Shown: positions 29,193 to 37,904, counted from the stretch's first letter. The stretch: DNA of 64,000 nucleotides from Opitutaceae bacterium (GCA_019634615.1 JAHCAZ010000006.1:62001-126000); one strand, 5' to 3'. The notes: generated from the sequence alone by a model not told the origin. A program made the numbers and translations.

Positions 29193-30545
29193 TCAGGTGT
29201 CGGGTTTGAGGGTGTGCAAGGGGGCGAGCCGGCGCAGGGCCGGGACGGTGTAAGTGATGACGCCCACCACTGCCAACGTGCCGATGCCACCCCAGACCGC
29301 TGCGGCCACGGGGCCGAGGAGGGCGGCCATCAGGCCGGCGCGCAGGGCACCGATCTCGTTGGAGGAGCCGATGAAGATCTGGTTCACCGAGGTCACGCGG
29401 CCGCGCAGGTGATCGGGGGTGAGGAGCTGCACGAGCGACTGGCGCACGACGACGCTCACGTTGTCGAAGACGCCCGTGAAGAGGAGCGCGAGGAACGAGA
29501 GCCAGAACCAATGCGAGAACCCAAAGACCACGATGGCCAGCCCGAAGCCCGCGACCGCCCAGAGCAGCGTCTTTCCGGGCGCCGCCAGCGGCGCGCGATG
29601 AGCCAGCCACATGGCCATGCCGAACGCGCCCAGCGAGGGCGCGGCCCGCAGCCAGCCGAGGCCGATGGGCCCGACGTGCAACACCTGATCGGCGTAGAGG
29701 GGCAGGAGCGCCGTGGCGCCGCCGAGGAGCGTGGCGAAGAGGTCCAGGCTGCTGGCGCCGAGGATCACCTTGCGCTTCCAGATGAACTCGGCCCCCGCCA
29801 GGACGCCGCGCCAGGAGCGCGAACCCGCGGGGGCCGGCGCCGGGGCCTGATGGTAGCGCACCTTGCGCAGGAGCAGGAGGAAGAGCAGCCCCAGCGCGGC
29901 GTCGAGCAGGTACACGACCTGGAACCCAGCGAAGGCGATGATGAAGCCGCCGAGCGCCGGACCGGCCACGGTGGCGATCTCGAAGGCACTGGAGTTCCAC
30001 GTGATGGCGTTGGGCAGCGCCGCGTTCGGCAGCAATTGGGGAATGATGCTCGAGCGCGCCGGCCAGGTGAGGATGCGCACGACCGCCGCCACGAGGAGCA
30101 AGCCGAACATCAGGGGCAGGGCCGGCACGTCGAAGTTCAGGGCGGCCGGATCGGAGTGCCGCTCGAAGACCAGGGCGAGCTCGCGGATGCCCCCGTTGAT
30201 CCACCGCAATATTTCCAGGTCGGGCACCGCGGCGTGAAAATACGACAGCGCGGCCAGCGCCACGGAGATCCCGGCGCCCAGCCCTGCGCCCCGCAGGATG
30301 ATGCGCCGGCGGTCGAATCGGTCGGCCAGCGAGCCGGCCGGGAGGGACAGCACCAGCAACGGCAGGACGTTGATCAGGCCCACGAGACCCAGCGCCGTGG
30401 CCGACTTGGTCCATTGGTAGATCTCCCAGGTCACCGCCACGCTCACCGCCTGTCGGCCGATGTTGGAGAGGAAGCTGCCGACCATGTAGTCCCGGTAGGT
30501 CACCACCCGGAGGGCGGCGTAGGGATCGTGGCGGACAGCGGACAT
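29193..30545 (-). CDS. MFS transporter, EntS-like family
   Basis: The 450-residue protein has 12 predicted membrane segments and the MFS signature loop GSLADRFDRRRIILRG between segments 2 and 3. Sequence style (FLSNIGRQAVSVAVTWEIYQ at the start, VTSVNQIFIGSSNEIGALRAGL late) fits the MFS_3 group that includes the enterobactin exporter EntS and macrolide exporters. It is therefore probably an exporter of a small molecule or drug; the substrate is not predictable. The start at 30545 gives MSAVRHDPYAAL; the frame is open upstream but the residues are Arg-rich filler. It follows a C/T-rich leader. Confidence 0.87.
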   Translation of the reverse strand: MSAVRHDPYAALRVVTYRDYMVGSFLSNIGRQAVSVAVTWEIYQWTKSATALGLVGLINVLPLLVLSLPAGSLADRFDRRRIILRGAGLGAGISVALAALSYFHAAVPDLEILRWINGGIRELALVFERHSDPAALNFDVPALPLMFGLLLVAAVVRILTWPARSSIIPQLLPNAALPNAITWNSSAFEIATVAGPALGGFIIAFAGFQVVYLLDAALGLLFLLLLRKVRYHQAPAPAPAGSRSWRGVLAGAEFIWKRKVILGASSLDLFATLLGGATALLPLYADQVLHVGPIGLGWLRAAPSLGAFGMAMWLAHRAPLAAPGKTLLWAVAGFGLAIVVFGFSHWFWLSFLALLFTGVFDNVSVVVRQSLVQLLTPDHLRGRVTSVNQIFIGSSNEIGALRAGLMAALLGPVAAAVWGGIGTLAVVGVITYTVPALRRLAPLHTLKPDT

Positions 30546-30763
30546 GGGCGGCAAAGGACGCCGACGCCGACGGTGGCGGCAATCGTAAATTCGGCACAAG
30601 CCAGGTTCCCGCCAACCTGTCGGGGCGCATCGCCGGCATGACCGCCGCTATCCCCGTCCAGCTCATGCGCTACTGAAAATCAGTCGCGGGCCGGATTTGC
30701 TTTGATCCAGCCACGGCGGCCGGGCATCACGGCATTTCGGCGACCTTCGCCCCCGCGCTTTCC

Positions 30764-31423
30764 ATGTCCTCCAATCGCAAAAAGGCCCTGATCTTCCAAG
30801 GCGGCTGGGATGGCCACCAGCCCAAGCAATGCGCCGAGCTGTTTGCCGGCAAACTGACCGAACGCGGTTTCCACGTCGAAGTCGTGGACACGCTCACGGT
30901 CCTCGAGGATGAGGCCCGCCTCAAGGCGCTCGACCTGATCATCCCCCTCTGGACCTGCGGCGCGCTGACAGGTCCGCAGGAGACCAACCTCGTGAATGCC
31001 GTGATCAGCGGCGTCGGCGTGGCCGGTTTCCACGGCGGCATGGGCGACGCCTTCCGCGGCGCGATCAACTACCAGTGGATGGTTGGCGGGCAGTTCCTGT
31101 CCCATCCCGACAATCTCAAGGAATACACGATCCGCATCGTGAACCGGAACGATCCCATCACCCGGGGCATCCCCGACTTCAAGGTGAAGAGCGAGCAGTA
31201 CTACATGCTCGTGGACCCGCGCAACGAGGTGCTGGCCGTGACGACGCACCAGTCCGTCAGCGCGCCGTGGACCAACGGCGTCGACATGCCGTTCGTCTGG
31301 AAGAAGGTGCACGGCGCCGGCCGCGTCTTCTACTCGGCCTGCGGTCACCAGTGTCAGGAGTTCACCGACTTCCCGGAGCAACTCGAGCTCACCCTGCGCG
31401 GCATGGCCTGGGCGGCCCGCTGA
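30764..31423 (+). CDS. ThuA-like domain protein (second copy)
   Basis: The 219-residue protein has the ThuA fold markers KALIFQGGWDGHQPK, VVDTLTVLEDEARLKALDLIIPLWTCG, GVAGFHGGMGDAFRG and GAGRVFYSACGH. It lies 9 bp before a Gfo/Idh/MocA oxidoreductase on the same strand, a pairing seen in many sugar-utilisation loci (compare thuA-thuB). Together they may oxidise or process a glycoside to a keto-sugar (inference). The start is preceded by GCGCTTTCC with no Shine-Dalgarno sequence. The 218-bp gap upstream to the MFS gene shows no other gene. Confidence 0.87.
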   Translation: MSSNRKKALIFQGGWDGHQPKQCAELFAGKLTERGFHVEVVDTLTVLEDEARLKALDLIIPLWTCGALTGPQETNLVNAVISGVGVAGFHGGMGDAFRGAINYQWMVGGQFLSHPDNLKEYTIRIVNRNDPITRGIPDFKVKSEQYYMLVDPRNEVLAVTTHQSVSAPWTNGVDMPFVWKKVHGAGRVFYSACGHQCQEFTDFPEQLELTLRGMAWAAR

Positions 31424-31432
31424 TCTTTCCCC

Positions 31433-32467
31433 ATGAAAGCACGTTTCAAAAAGGCCAGTGACATCAAGGTCGGCGTCGTCGGCTACGGCGGCGCCTTCAA
31501 CATGGGGCGCATGCACCTGCAGGACATGCAGAAGGCGGGCATGACCCCGCGCGCGGTGGCCGAGCCCGATGCGGCGCGGTTGGCGGTGGCGGCGCAGGAG
31601 TTTCCCGGCATCCAGACCTACGCGAGCGTCGCGGAGATGCTGAAAAAATCCGACGTCAACCTCATCGTCCTCATCACGCCGCACAACACGCACGCCCCGT
31701 TGGCGCTGCAGTGCCTCAAGGCCGGGCGCCATGTCGTGTGCGAGAAGCCCTTCGCCATCACCACGCAGGAATGCGACGCGATGATCGCCGCGGCCAAGAA
31801 GGCGGGCGTGATGCTCTCGACCTTCCACAACCGGCATTGGGATGGCTCGATCCTCAATGCGCTCGACGTCGTGAAGTCGGGCGCGATCGGCGACCTCGTG
31901 CGCGTCGAGTGCCACATGGGCCAGTGGTCGAAGCCCGGCGACTGGTGGCGCAGCAGCAAGAGCGTCTCCGGCGGCATCCTCTACGACTGGGGTGTGCACC
32001 TGCTGGAGTACTCGCTGCAGTTGATCGACTCCGAGTTCACCGAGGTCACCGGTATGGCGCGCCGCGGCTTCTGGGCGCCCCAGACCAAGTGGGGCAAGGA
32101 CACCATCGAGGACGAGGGCTTCGCCGTCGTGCGCTTCAAGAGCGGCGTCTGGCTCACGCTCTGCATCACGCATATCGACGCCAACCCGAAGAAGGGCATG
32201 GTCGAGGTCACCGGGACCAAGGGCAGCCTCGTGTGGGAATACGAGACCCACGAACTCATCGTGCGCGAGGGCGACCGGACGATTGTGACCAAGGCCAAGA
32301 ATCCGCCGCCGCAGTGGGCGAAGTATTATGCCAACGTCGCGGCGCACCTGACCAAGGGCACGCCGCTCGTGATCACGCCCGAGTGGGCGCGCCGCCCGAT
32401 TCACATCCTCGACCTCGCCGACCGCAGCGCCCGCGAGGGGCGCGCGCTGAAGGCGAAGTACGGGTAA
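31433..32467 (+). CDS. Gfo/Idh/MocA family NAD(P)-dependent oxidoreductase
   Basis: The 344-residue protein has an N-terminal Rossmann fold (IKVGVVGYGGAFNMGRMH near residue 10). The diagnostic CEKPFAIT motif carries the catalytic Lys near residue 100, and a C-terminal alpha/beta domain includes SGGILYDWGVHLLE with its active-site His. Family members oxidise hydroxyls of sugars, inositols or nucleotide sugars. It forms a two-gene operon with the upstream ThuA-like gene and is followed by an inverted repeat and a bidirectional terminator. The substrate is unknown. Confidence 0.92.
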   Translation: MKARFKKASDIKVGVVGYGGAFNMGRMHLQDMQKAGMTPRAVAEPDAARLAVAAQEFPGIQTYASVAEMLKKSDVNLIVLITPHNTHAPLALQCLKAGRHVVCEKPFAITTQECDAMIAAAKKAGVMLSTFHNRHWDGSILNALDVVKSGAIGDLVRVECHMGQWSKPGDWWRSSKSVSGGILYDWGVHLLEYSLQLIDSEFTEVTGMARRGFWAPQTKWGKDTIEDEGFAVVRFKSGVWLTLCITHIDANPKKGMVEVTGTKGSLVWEYETHELIVREGDRTIVTKAKNPPPQWAKYYANVAAHLTKGTPLVITPEWARRPIHILDLADRSAREGRALKAKYG

Positions 32468-32520
32468 CCCTGTCGGTTCGGAGATCGCAGATCGGAGTTG
32501 GAAGGTCGGTCCGATCGACT

Positions 32521-32594
32521 GTGGCCACGAGCGTGAGCGAGTGGAACGAGGGGTGCCGGTGCGTGCACGGCCACTCGCTCACGCTCGTGGCCAC
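32521..32594. repeat. Perfect 24-bp inverted repeat
   Basis: Arms at 32521-32544 and 32571-32594 are exact reverse complements, 24 of 24 bases, around a 26-nt loop. The arm begins GTGGCCACGAGCGTGAGCGA. It lies in the 182-bp gap between convergent genes, just before a terminator. It looks like a REP/MITE-type element; no transposase is nearby. Confidence 0.85.
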
Positions 32595-32596
32595 GC

Positions 32597-32629
32597 AAAA
32601 AAGGCCGGCTCCTGAGAGCCGGCCTTTTT
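32597..32629. terminator. Bidirectional Rho-independent terminator
   Basis: The perfect 11-bp stem AAGGCCGGCTC/GAGCCGGCCTT (32601-32611 with 32616-32626) has a CTGA loop, with A residues before and T residues after. It serves the convergent oxidoreductase (plus) and TIM-barrel isomerase (minus). Confidence 0.92.
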
Positions 32630-32649
32630 GTTGGGACGAGAACGAAGGC

Positions 32650-33498
32650 TTACTTCGCCCGCTTCCACGACTTGGCGAGCTCGCCGCGGAGGATGGCGGC
32701 GTCGGGCCAGGACGGGGAGAGACCGGTGATGTTGTAGCCGCCGCCGCTCTCGTGGGTCGGCCCCATCTCGGGACAAACGTAGAGGGTGCGGTTTTTGTTC
32801 TGCTTGGCCGACTTCCAGCACGTGAAGAGCGCGTCGGTGAACTTCAGGTAGGCTTTCACCTCGGGGGTGAGCTGGCCCTTCTCGGTGACCGGGACCTGGC
32901 AGTGGTGGCCGTTGAAGGGGCGGCAATGCGACTGGTCGGAATTCTGCACCAGCTCGGGATGGTCGAGGAGGCGATCGGCGTAGTTGCTCGGCGCGAGGTG
33001 CTTGACCACCGCGAAGTGCGAGAAGTCGAAGTTGATTTTGATGAGCTCGCCCGTGGCCTTGTAGTAGCGGTCGGCGATCTCGTAGGTCTTCTCCGGCGTC
33101 TCGGTGCAGCAGTCGCGGTGCACCTCGAGCGAGAGGACCACGCCGCCGACCTTCTCGCCGGCGCGGACCATCTGGATCCAGTGCTTGGCGGCGACGGCGG
33201 GCGGGGTGTCATGGTCGTCCATCTGGACGTTGATCTGGACGGCGCCGGCCTCCTTCTGGGCGCGGATGGCGGCCTCGAACTGCTTCGGGTCACCGGAGGA
33301 GGTGGAGACGAAGCCGAGCAGGTCCTTCAGGCCGTATTTCTCGGCGAGGCGGCGGTGCTCGGGCGTGAGGGCGGTCGTGATGCCGTCGAAGCCGGCGTCA
33401 GCGACGGCCTTGATCTTGCGCTCGAGCGACCACTCTTTCTTCGGGTTCGGGTGGCCGACGAGCGACCACAGATTACAGATGTGGGATATATTGGACAT
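32650..33498 (-). CDS. Sugar phosphate isomerase/epimerase-like TIM-barrel protein
   Basis: The 282-residue protein belongs to the xylose-isomerase-like TIM barrel (AP_endonuc_2) superfamily. Candidate metal ligands are spread as usual for the fold: Glu in VVLSLEVHRD, Asp and His in INFDFSHFAVVKH, His in DQSHCRPFNGHH and Glu in YVCPEMGPTHE. Such proteins isomerise or epimerise sugars, keto-sugars or inosose. It is the last gene of a minus-strand cluster (di-iron protein B, HTH-MBL, HIBADH-like, this gene), which suggests a catabolic step for a sugar derivative (inference). The start follows an unusually C/A-rich leader. Confidence 0.87.
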   Translation of the reverse strand: MSNISHICNLWSLVGHPNPKKEWSLERKIKAVADAGFDGITTALTPEHRRLAEKYGLKDLLGFVSTSSGDPKQFEAAIRAQKEAGAVQINVQMDDHDTPPAVAAKHWIQMVRAGEKVGGVVLSLEVHRDCCTETPEKTYEIADRYYKATGELIKINFDFSHFAVVKHLAPSNYADRLLDHPELVQNSDQSHCRPFNGHHCQVPVTEKGQLTPEVKAYLKFTDALFTCWKSAKQNKNRTLYVCPEMGPTHESGGGYNITGLSPSWPDAAILRGELAKSWKRAK

Positions 33499-33527
33499 GG
33501 GGGTGTGGGTGGGATGGATCAGAAAAA

Positions 33528-33559
33528 ATCGTAATTCGTAATTCGTCCTTCGTAAATCG
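33528..33559. repeat. AT-rich word repeat
   Basis: Tandem TCGTAATT/TCGTAAAT-type words form an AT-rich 32-bp patch in the 61-bp gap between the dehydrogenase and isomerase genes, in sharp contrast to the GC-rich surroundings. It resembles the other word-like intergenic repeats of this window. Confidence 0.55.
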
Positions 33560-34447
33560 TCAGGCGTGCCGCCCCTTGAAGGTGAGCTCCGCGACGCCGG
33601 ACTTGTCGAGGTGGCCGAGGCCGAGGGCGACCATCTTGTCGAACTGCTGCTTGGTGGCGGCGGCGAGGGGCATATTGATGCCGGCCTCGGCGCCGAGGAC
33701 CCAGGCGATGGTGCTGTCCTTGGCGGCGTGGGCGCCGGAGAAGAAGCAGTCGTGGGCGCGGTTCTGCATGTCCTCGCCGTCGGTCTTGAGCACCTGCGAG
33801 TTGGCGCCGGTCTGGAGGAAGACCTCGCGCAGCATGTCGAGGTCGAGGCCGAGCGCGTGGCCGAGGCCGAGACCCTCGGCGAGGCCGGCGGTGTTGATGT
33901 TCATGACCATGTTGACGAGGGCCTTCACCTGCGCGGCCTGGCCGGTCTTGCCGATGTAGCGGAGGGCGGTGCTGAGCTTTTCGAGGATGGGCTTGATGCG
34001 CTCGAAGGTCTTCTTCTCGCCGCCGCACATGAGGTACAGCGTGCCGTTGCGGGCCTGCGGGATGGACGAGGCCATGCAGCCCTCGAGCGTGACGGCGCCG
34101 GCCTTCTTGGCGCGGCGCTCGACCTCGACGTGGGTCTTGGGGGTGATGGTGGCGCAGTTGACGAAGACCTTGCCCTTGGCCTTCACCAGCAGGGAGTCGC
34201 CCGACTCGGCGAAGACGCCGAGCTGGGCGGCGTCGTCGGTGACGACGGTGAAGATCACGTCGGCCGCGGCGGTGACGGCGGCGAGTGTTTTGGCGTGCTT
34301 GGCGCCGATTTCCTTGGCGAGGGCGGCGGCGGCGGGCGTGTAGGCGTCGTAGACGGCGGTCACTTGATAGCCGCAGTCCTTGAGACGGCGGGCCATGTTG
34401 GCGCCCATGCGGCCAACACCGACGAAGGCGATTTTTTCAGTAGGCAT
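33560..34447 (-). CDS. 3-hydroxyisobutyrate dehydrogenase family NAD(P)-dependent reductase
   Basis: The 295-residue beta-hydroxyacid dehydrogenase starts with a Rossmann strand (KIAFVGVGRMGANMARRL). The substrate-site motif has become LEGCMASSIPQARNGTL, and the catalytic Lys lies in GQAAQVKALVNMVMN near residue 176. Family members reduce or oxidise 3-hydroxyisobutyrate, tartronate semialdehyde, 6-phosphogluconate-like acids and similar compounds. Gene context (isomerase, MBL hydrolase, AraC regulator) favours a sugar-acid substrate such as tartronate semialdehyde, but this is inference. Confidence 0.88.
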   Translation of the reverse strand: MPTEKIAFVGVGRMGANMARRLKDCGYQVTAVYDAYTPAAAALAKEIGAKHAKTLAAVTAAADVIFTVVTDDAAQLGVFAESGDSLLVKAKGKVFVNCATITPKTHVEVERRAKKAGAVTLEGCMASSIPQARNGTLYLMCGGEKKTFERIKPILEKLSTALRYIGKTGQAAQVKALVNMVMNINTAGLAEGLGLGHALGLDLDMLREVFLQTGANSQVLKTDGEDMQNRAHDCFFSGAHAAKDSTIAWVLGAEAGINMPLAAATKQQFDKMVALGLGHLDKSGVAELTFKGRHA

Positions 34448-34483
34448 AACTGGTGTGGTTGTGGATTGGGGGTGAAAAATGGG

Positions 34484-35311
34484 TCAGCGCGCGAAGAACG
34501 GGTTGTGCTGCCGTTCCTGCGCGAGCGTGGTGAGGGGGCCGTGGCCGGGCGCGAAGACGGTGTCGCGGGGGAGGGTGAGAAGCTTCTCCTGATTGTTGCG
34601 GAACTGCTCGGTGAAGTGCGTCGGGCTCCCGCCCATCGAGCAGGAGAAGATCGCGTCGCCGCAGATCGCGGTCGGCCAGCTCAGGCCGGTGATGTAGAAA
34701 GAGGTCATGCCCGGCGAGTGGCCCCAGGTGAACAGGGTCTTGATGGCGAGCTCCCCGAGGTGAAAATGCGCGTTCTCCTTGAAACGCTTCGCGGCTGGGA
34801 ACTCGTCGAACGGCTCTGGTTCGCTCGCCCAGACCTCGGCCTTGGTCTCGCCGGCCAGCCGGGCGAGGTCGGCGATGTGGTCCTCGTGGGCGTGGGTGAT
34901 GAAGATGTAGCGCAGCGTCAGGCCCTCCGCCCGGATCGTGTCGAGCATCGCCCCGCAATCCGTGCCCGTGTCGAAGGCCGCGGCGAGCTTCGCGCGCGGG
35001 TCCCACACGAGGTAGCTGTTGACGGTCAGGTCGCCGTAGCGGGTGTTGAACATCGCGAAGCCGCGGGGGAAGTTGGGCTGCGTCGGGTACCAGTCCTTGT
35101 GCGCGAGTTCCTCGAGGGCGTTGGGGCCCAGGCGCAGGTGCCGGGCGACGCGGCGGATGACGGCGACGAGCGGTTTGCCGCCCTTGACGGCGGCGAGGTC
35201 GGCGGCGGACACCTCGGCGCGCTTCGCCAGGTCCTCGTCCGTGATCTTCAGGCCGCGCTGCGCCTTGTTGATGACGTCGTCAAAGTTGTCCTCAAGCGGG
35301 ATGCGGGGCAT
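34484..35311 (-). CDS. HTH-metallo-beta-lactamase-fold hydrolase fusion
   Basis: The 275-residue protein has two parts. Residues ~12-68 read like an XRE/Cro-type helix-turn-helix (KITDEDLAKRAEVSAADLAA, then PLVAVIRRVARHLRLGPNAL). Residues ~80-275 are a glyoxalase II-like MBL-fold hydrolase with the metal motif THAHEDHIADLARL (HxHxDH), a distal His in FTWGHSPGMTSFY, Asp in ICGDAIFS and His in FAPGHGPLTT. The metal site looks complete. Glyoxalase II-like enzymes hydrolyse thioesters or related esters. The HTH suggests a regulator-enzyme, or a domain recruited for oligomerisation. It lies in the AraC-flanked cluster. Confidence 0.85.
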   Translation of the reverse strand: MPRIPLEDNFDDVINKAQRGLKITDEDLAKRAEVSAADLAAVKGGKPLVAVIRRVARHLRLGPNALEELAHKDWYPTQPNFPRGFAMFNTRYGDLTVNSYLVWDPRAKLAAAFDTGTDCGAMLDTIRAEGLTLRYIFITHAHEDHIADLARLAGETKAEVWASEPEPFDEFPAAKRFKENAHFHLGELAIKTLFTWGHSPGMTSFYITGLSWPTAICGDAIFSCSMGGSPTHFTEQFRNNQEKLLTLPRDTVFAPGHGPLTTLAQERQHNPFFAR

Positions 35312-35398
35312 GGGCGCTGAGTAAATGGCGGCGCGAAACCGCCGCGCAAGCCGAATGGCGCGGAAATTCGCCTGCCGGCAGGCGACGCCGACGCCGGC

Positions 35399-36886
35399 TC
35401 ACATCGGCTTCGGCGAGCGCGGGCCGCAGGTGGCGGCGTTCGCCAACGGGCAGGCCGCGCGGATGCGGCCGAGCAGGTCCTGGTAAAAGGCGTAGGTGGG
35501 ATCGTCCAGCGTGCGGGGCAGTTTCCGCCCGAGGTCGCCGGCCAGCTTGTTGGCGTTGGCCTGCGATTCCTCGCGGATCTTGGCCGCGCGCTCGCGGTAG
35601 TCGGTGTTGTCGACGCCGGCATGCTGCGCCAGTAGCGGCAGCCAGTTGTGGGCGTACTGCACGTGGGCGGTCTCGTCGATGATATCGAAGAGCATCATCT
35701 CGGCCGACTCGAGGTCCTGGCCTTCCTTGAAGTCCACGTAGCCCTCGTTCTTGACCACGAAGTGCCCGGTCTCGGCCACCATGCCGATCATGAACACATG
35801 CTGATATAACTGTTCCTTGGTGATCGGCTCGTGGCGGTAAGGCGCCAGCAGCTCGCGCTGGCGGGCGTAACACTCGTCCAGCGGGATCCCGCGCTCGGCG
35901 GAGATCTTCTTCAGCTCCTCGTCGCGCGCGGCCTGATCGTAGCCGGAGAAGCCGACCTCGTCGAGGGTGATGCCGAAGTCGCGCAGCCGCGAGTAGCCGG
36001 AGTCGCCATGCCGCGACTCGTCCCACAGGTGGCGCGAGATGTCATGGTGCCACTGCCAGGGCATGTAGTGACCATAATAGAGCCACACGAGCTGGTCGTC
36101 GGGCAGGTTCTTCTCCAGCATGTAGCCGTAGGCCCAGAACAGACGGCGCGCCTCGATGCTCGTGGCGAAATCGGCCCGCACGTAGTCCATGAAGGGATGC
36201 TGGGCGCGGATGGGTTCGTTGCGCGCGCTGAAGCGGCTCAGGCGGAAATCCGTGGCCACGCCGGCGGGCTGCGCCTCGGCGCCGCGGGTGACGGGGAGGG
36301 GGCGGCGGAACTGGTGGCACTCCGCCAGCAAAGCGGTCACGCGGGCGCGGTAGGCGGCGTCGGTCTTGTGCGGGAAGCGCCGGCGGTAGTCGCGGTACCA
36401 CAGCCACTGCTGGCTCTTGATCTGGTTGATCTCGTGGAGGAGGGCGATCGTCGGGGCGTCATGGACCGGGTGCACGCCGGCGGTGTATTCGCCGTAGGCG
36501 CCGACGAGGGTCTTGAGCAGCAGCTCATAGACGCCGTCGAGGGCGTCGTCGAGCGTGGGCGCCAAGAGCACGGCGTTCGCGAGCGCCTCCAGCCGGTTCG
36601 AAACCGGGGCGTCGGCCTTGCCACCCGGGAACTGCTCGACGCGCTCGCGCAGGCGGCGGACGCACTCGGCCTGGTCCCAGATGTGGCGATGCAGGACGCT
36701 CTTGTCGTCCCAGCCGGCGATATCGCGGCCCCAAGCGGCGAGCAACCGGTGCACGGCCTTCTCGGCATACTGCCAGTCGTTGAGGAGGTCGACGGTGCGC
36801 GGCTTCTGCCGGGACTCGGCGTCGACCAGGAGGGTGCGGGGAACGGCGGGGGCGTCAGCCAGGGTGGGGGGCATGGACACGATCAT
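35399..36886 (-). CDS. Predicted di-iron ferritin-like protein B, function unknown
   Basis: The 495-residue protein has the same motif logic as the protein at 21028. One ExxH is WDESRHGDSGYSR. A second pair is Glu in IGMVAETGHF about 33 residues before IIDETAHVQYAHNW. The N-terminal ~200 residues are helical, rich in Trp and Arg, and unrecognised. Di-iron carboxylate proteins with this spacing are oxidases, oxygenases or desaturases. It is first in a minus-strand cluster and divergent from an AraC regulator, with only 23 bp between the annotated starts, so either start may be too far upstream; ATG 36874 is an alternative. Confidence 0.7.
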   Translation of the reverse strand: MIVSMPPTLADAPAVPRTLLVDAESRQKPRTVDLLNDWQYAEKAVHRLLAAWGRDIAGWDDKSVLHRHIWDQAECVRRLRERVEQFPGGKADAPVSNRLEALANAVLLAPTLDDALDGVYELLLKTLVGAYGEYTAGVHPVHDAPTIALLHEINQIKSQQWLWYRDYRRRFPHKTDAAYRARVTALLAECHQFRRPLPVTRGAEAQPAGVATDFRLSRFSARNEPIRAQHPFMDYVRADFATSIEARRLFWAYGYMLEKNLPDDQLVWLYYGHYMPWQWHHDISRHLWDESRHGDSGYSRLRDFGITLDEVGFSGYDQAARDEELKKISAERGIPLDECYARQRELLAPYRHEPITKEQLYQHVFMIGMVAETGHFVVKNEGYVDFKEGQDLESAEMMLFDIIDETAHVQYAHNWLPLLAQHAGVDNTDYRERAAKIREESQANANKLAGDLGRKLPRTLDDPTYAFYQDLLGRIRAACPLANAATCGPRSPKPM

Positions 36887-36909
36887 AGCATTAAACTTGC
36901 CTTCCGCCT

Positions 36910-37755
36910 ATGTCTCGGCGCGCATGCGTTGTGCCTAAAATTGACCACCAACGCTGGTCGAACCCCTTCACGGCGACGGGTCTCAGGCTGCCGTCGCCGG
37001 GGTCGGCGGAGGCCTGCCAGATCCACGAGGCTGGGTGCATGGTGCTCGACGGGGCTTGGCGGCATGAGGGCGTGTGCAGCCCGTTCTGGCGGGTGTTCTA
37101 CGATTTCACGCCGGGCGCCTGGGTGGTCTCCGGCGGGCGGCGATTCGCTTTGGGGCCGGGCCGGGTCGTGGTCATGCCCGATGGGGTGCCGTTCGACTGC
37201 GGCACCCGCGCGGGCGTGGAGCACCTGTGGGTGCATTTCTCGATGTACCGCATCCTGCCGGAGGCGGCGCCGGCGGTGTCGGCGCAGCCGGCCGGGCCGG
37301 GGTTGCGCGCGGTCGCCGCGGAACTGCGCGGGCGCCTCCGGGCGGGGGACGTGGCGGCGGCGCGGCACCTCGGCGCCGCGCTCCTGCACCTGGTGTTCGC
37401 CGATCATGCCGGGGCGCAGACGCCGGCCGTGCCGGAACGCCTGCGGCGCGTGCTGCAGCGGATCGAGGCCGGGCTGGGCGGCCCGATCGACAACCGGCTG
37501 CTGGCCGAGCAGGCCGGCATGAGCGTCGAGGCCTTCATCCGCTGGTTCCGCGGGCGGACCGGGCGCACGCCGGCCGCCTTCGTGGCGGAGCGCCGCATCC
37601 GGGAGGCCTGTCGGCGCCTGGCGCTGTCCGCCGACTCGATCGAGCAGGTGGCCGAGGCCGCCGGCTTCGCCAACCGCCACCACTTCAGCCGCGTCTTCAA
37701 GCGTTTCGCCGGCTGCGGCCCCGCGGAATTCCGCCGGGGCCGCGGCGGCATATAG
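36910..37755 (+). CDS. AraC family transcriptional regulator
   Basis: The 281-residue protein has an N-terminal cupin-like sensing domain (residues ~25-110, WVVSGGRRFALGPGRVVVMPDG) and a C-terminal pair of helix-turn-helix motifs (LLAEQAGMSVEAFIRWFRGRTG, then IEQVAEAAGFANRHHFSRVFKRF). AraC regulators usually activate an adjacent or divergent sugar operon, here the cluster starting with di-iron protein B. A GTG at 36931 is a possible alternative start that would widen the very short divergent intergenic region. Confidence 0.9.
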   Translation: MSRRACVVPKIDHQRWSNPFTATGLRLPSPGSAEACQIHEAGCMVLDGAWRHEGVCSPFWRVFYDFTPGAWVVSGGRRFALGPGRVVVMPDGVPFDCGTRAGVEHLWVHFSMYRILPEAAPAVSAQPAGPGLRAVAAELRGRLRAGDVAAARHLGAALLHLVFADHAGAQTPAVPERLRRVLQRIEAGLGGPIDNRLLAEQAGMSVEAFIRWFRGRTGRTPAAFVAERRIREACRRLALSADSIEQVAEAAGFANRHHFSRVFKRFAGCGPAEFRRGRGGI

Positions 37756-37904
37756 CGCCCGGTTGCGGCGCATTTAGGGTCCGCGGGAACTCGCCTATAT
37801 GGCCTAGGGCTACGCGTTTGGCGGGAATATGCTGGCCGCCGAGCCTGTACCTACACCGCCTGTTCGGGCTTAGCGCCCTGAAACTATTCCGCGATCGGGC
37901 TTGC

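Noticed and set aside
33566..35320. 584-codon open frame antisense to the dehydrogenase and HTH-MBL genes
   Set aside because: It spans two genes with clear Rossmann and MBL motifs on the other strand; no domain is visible in it.
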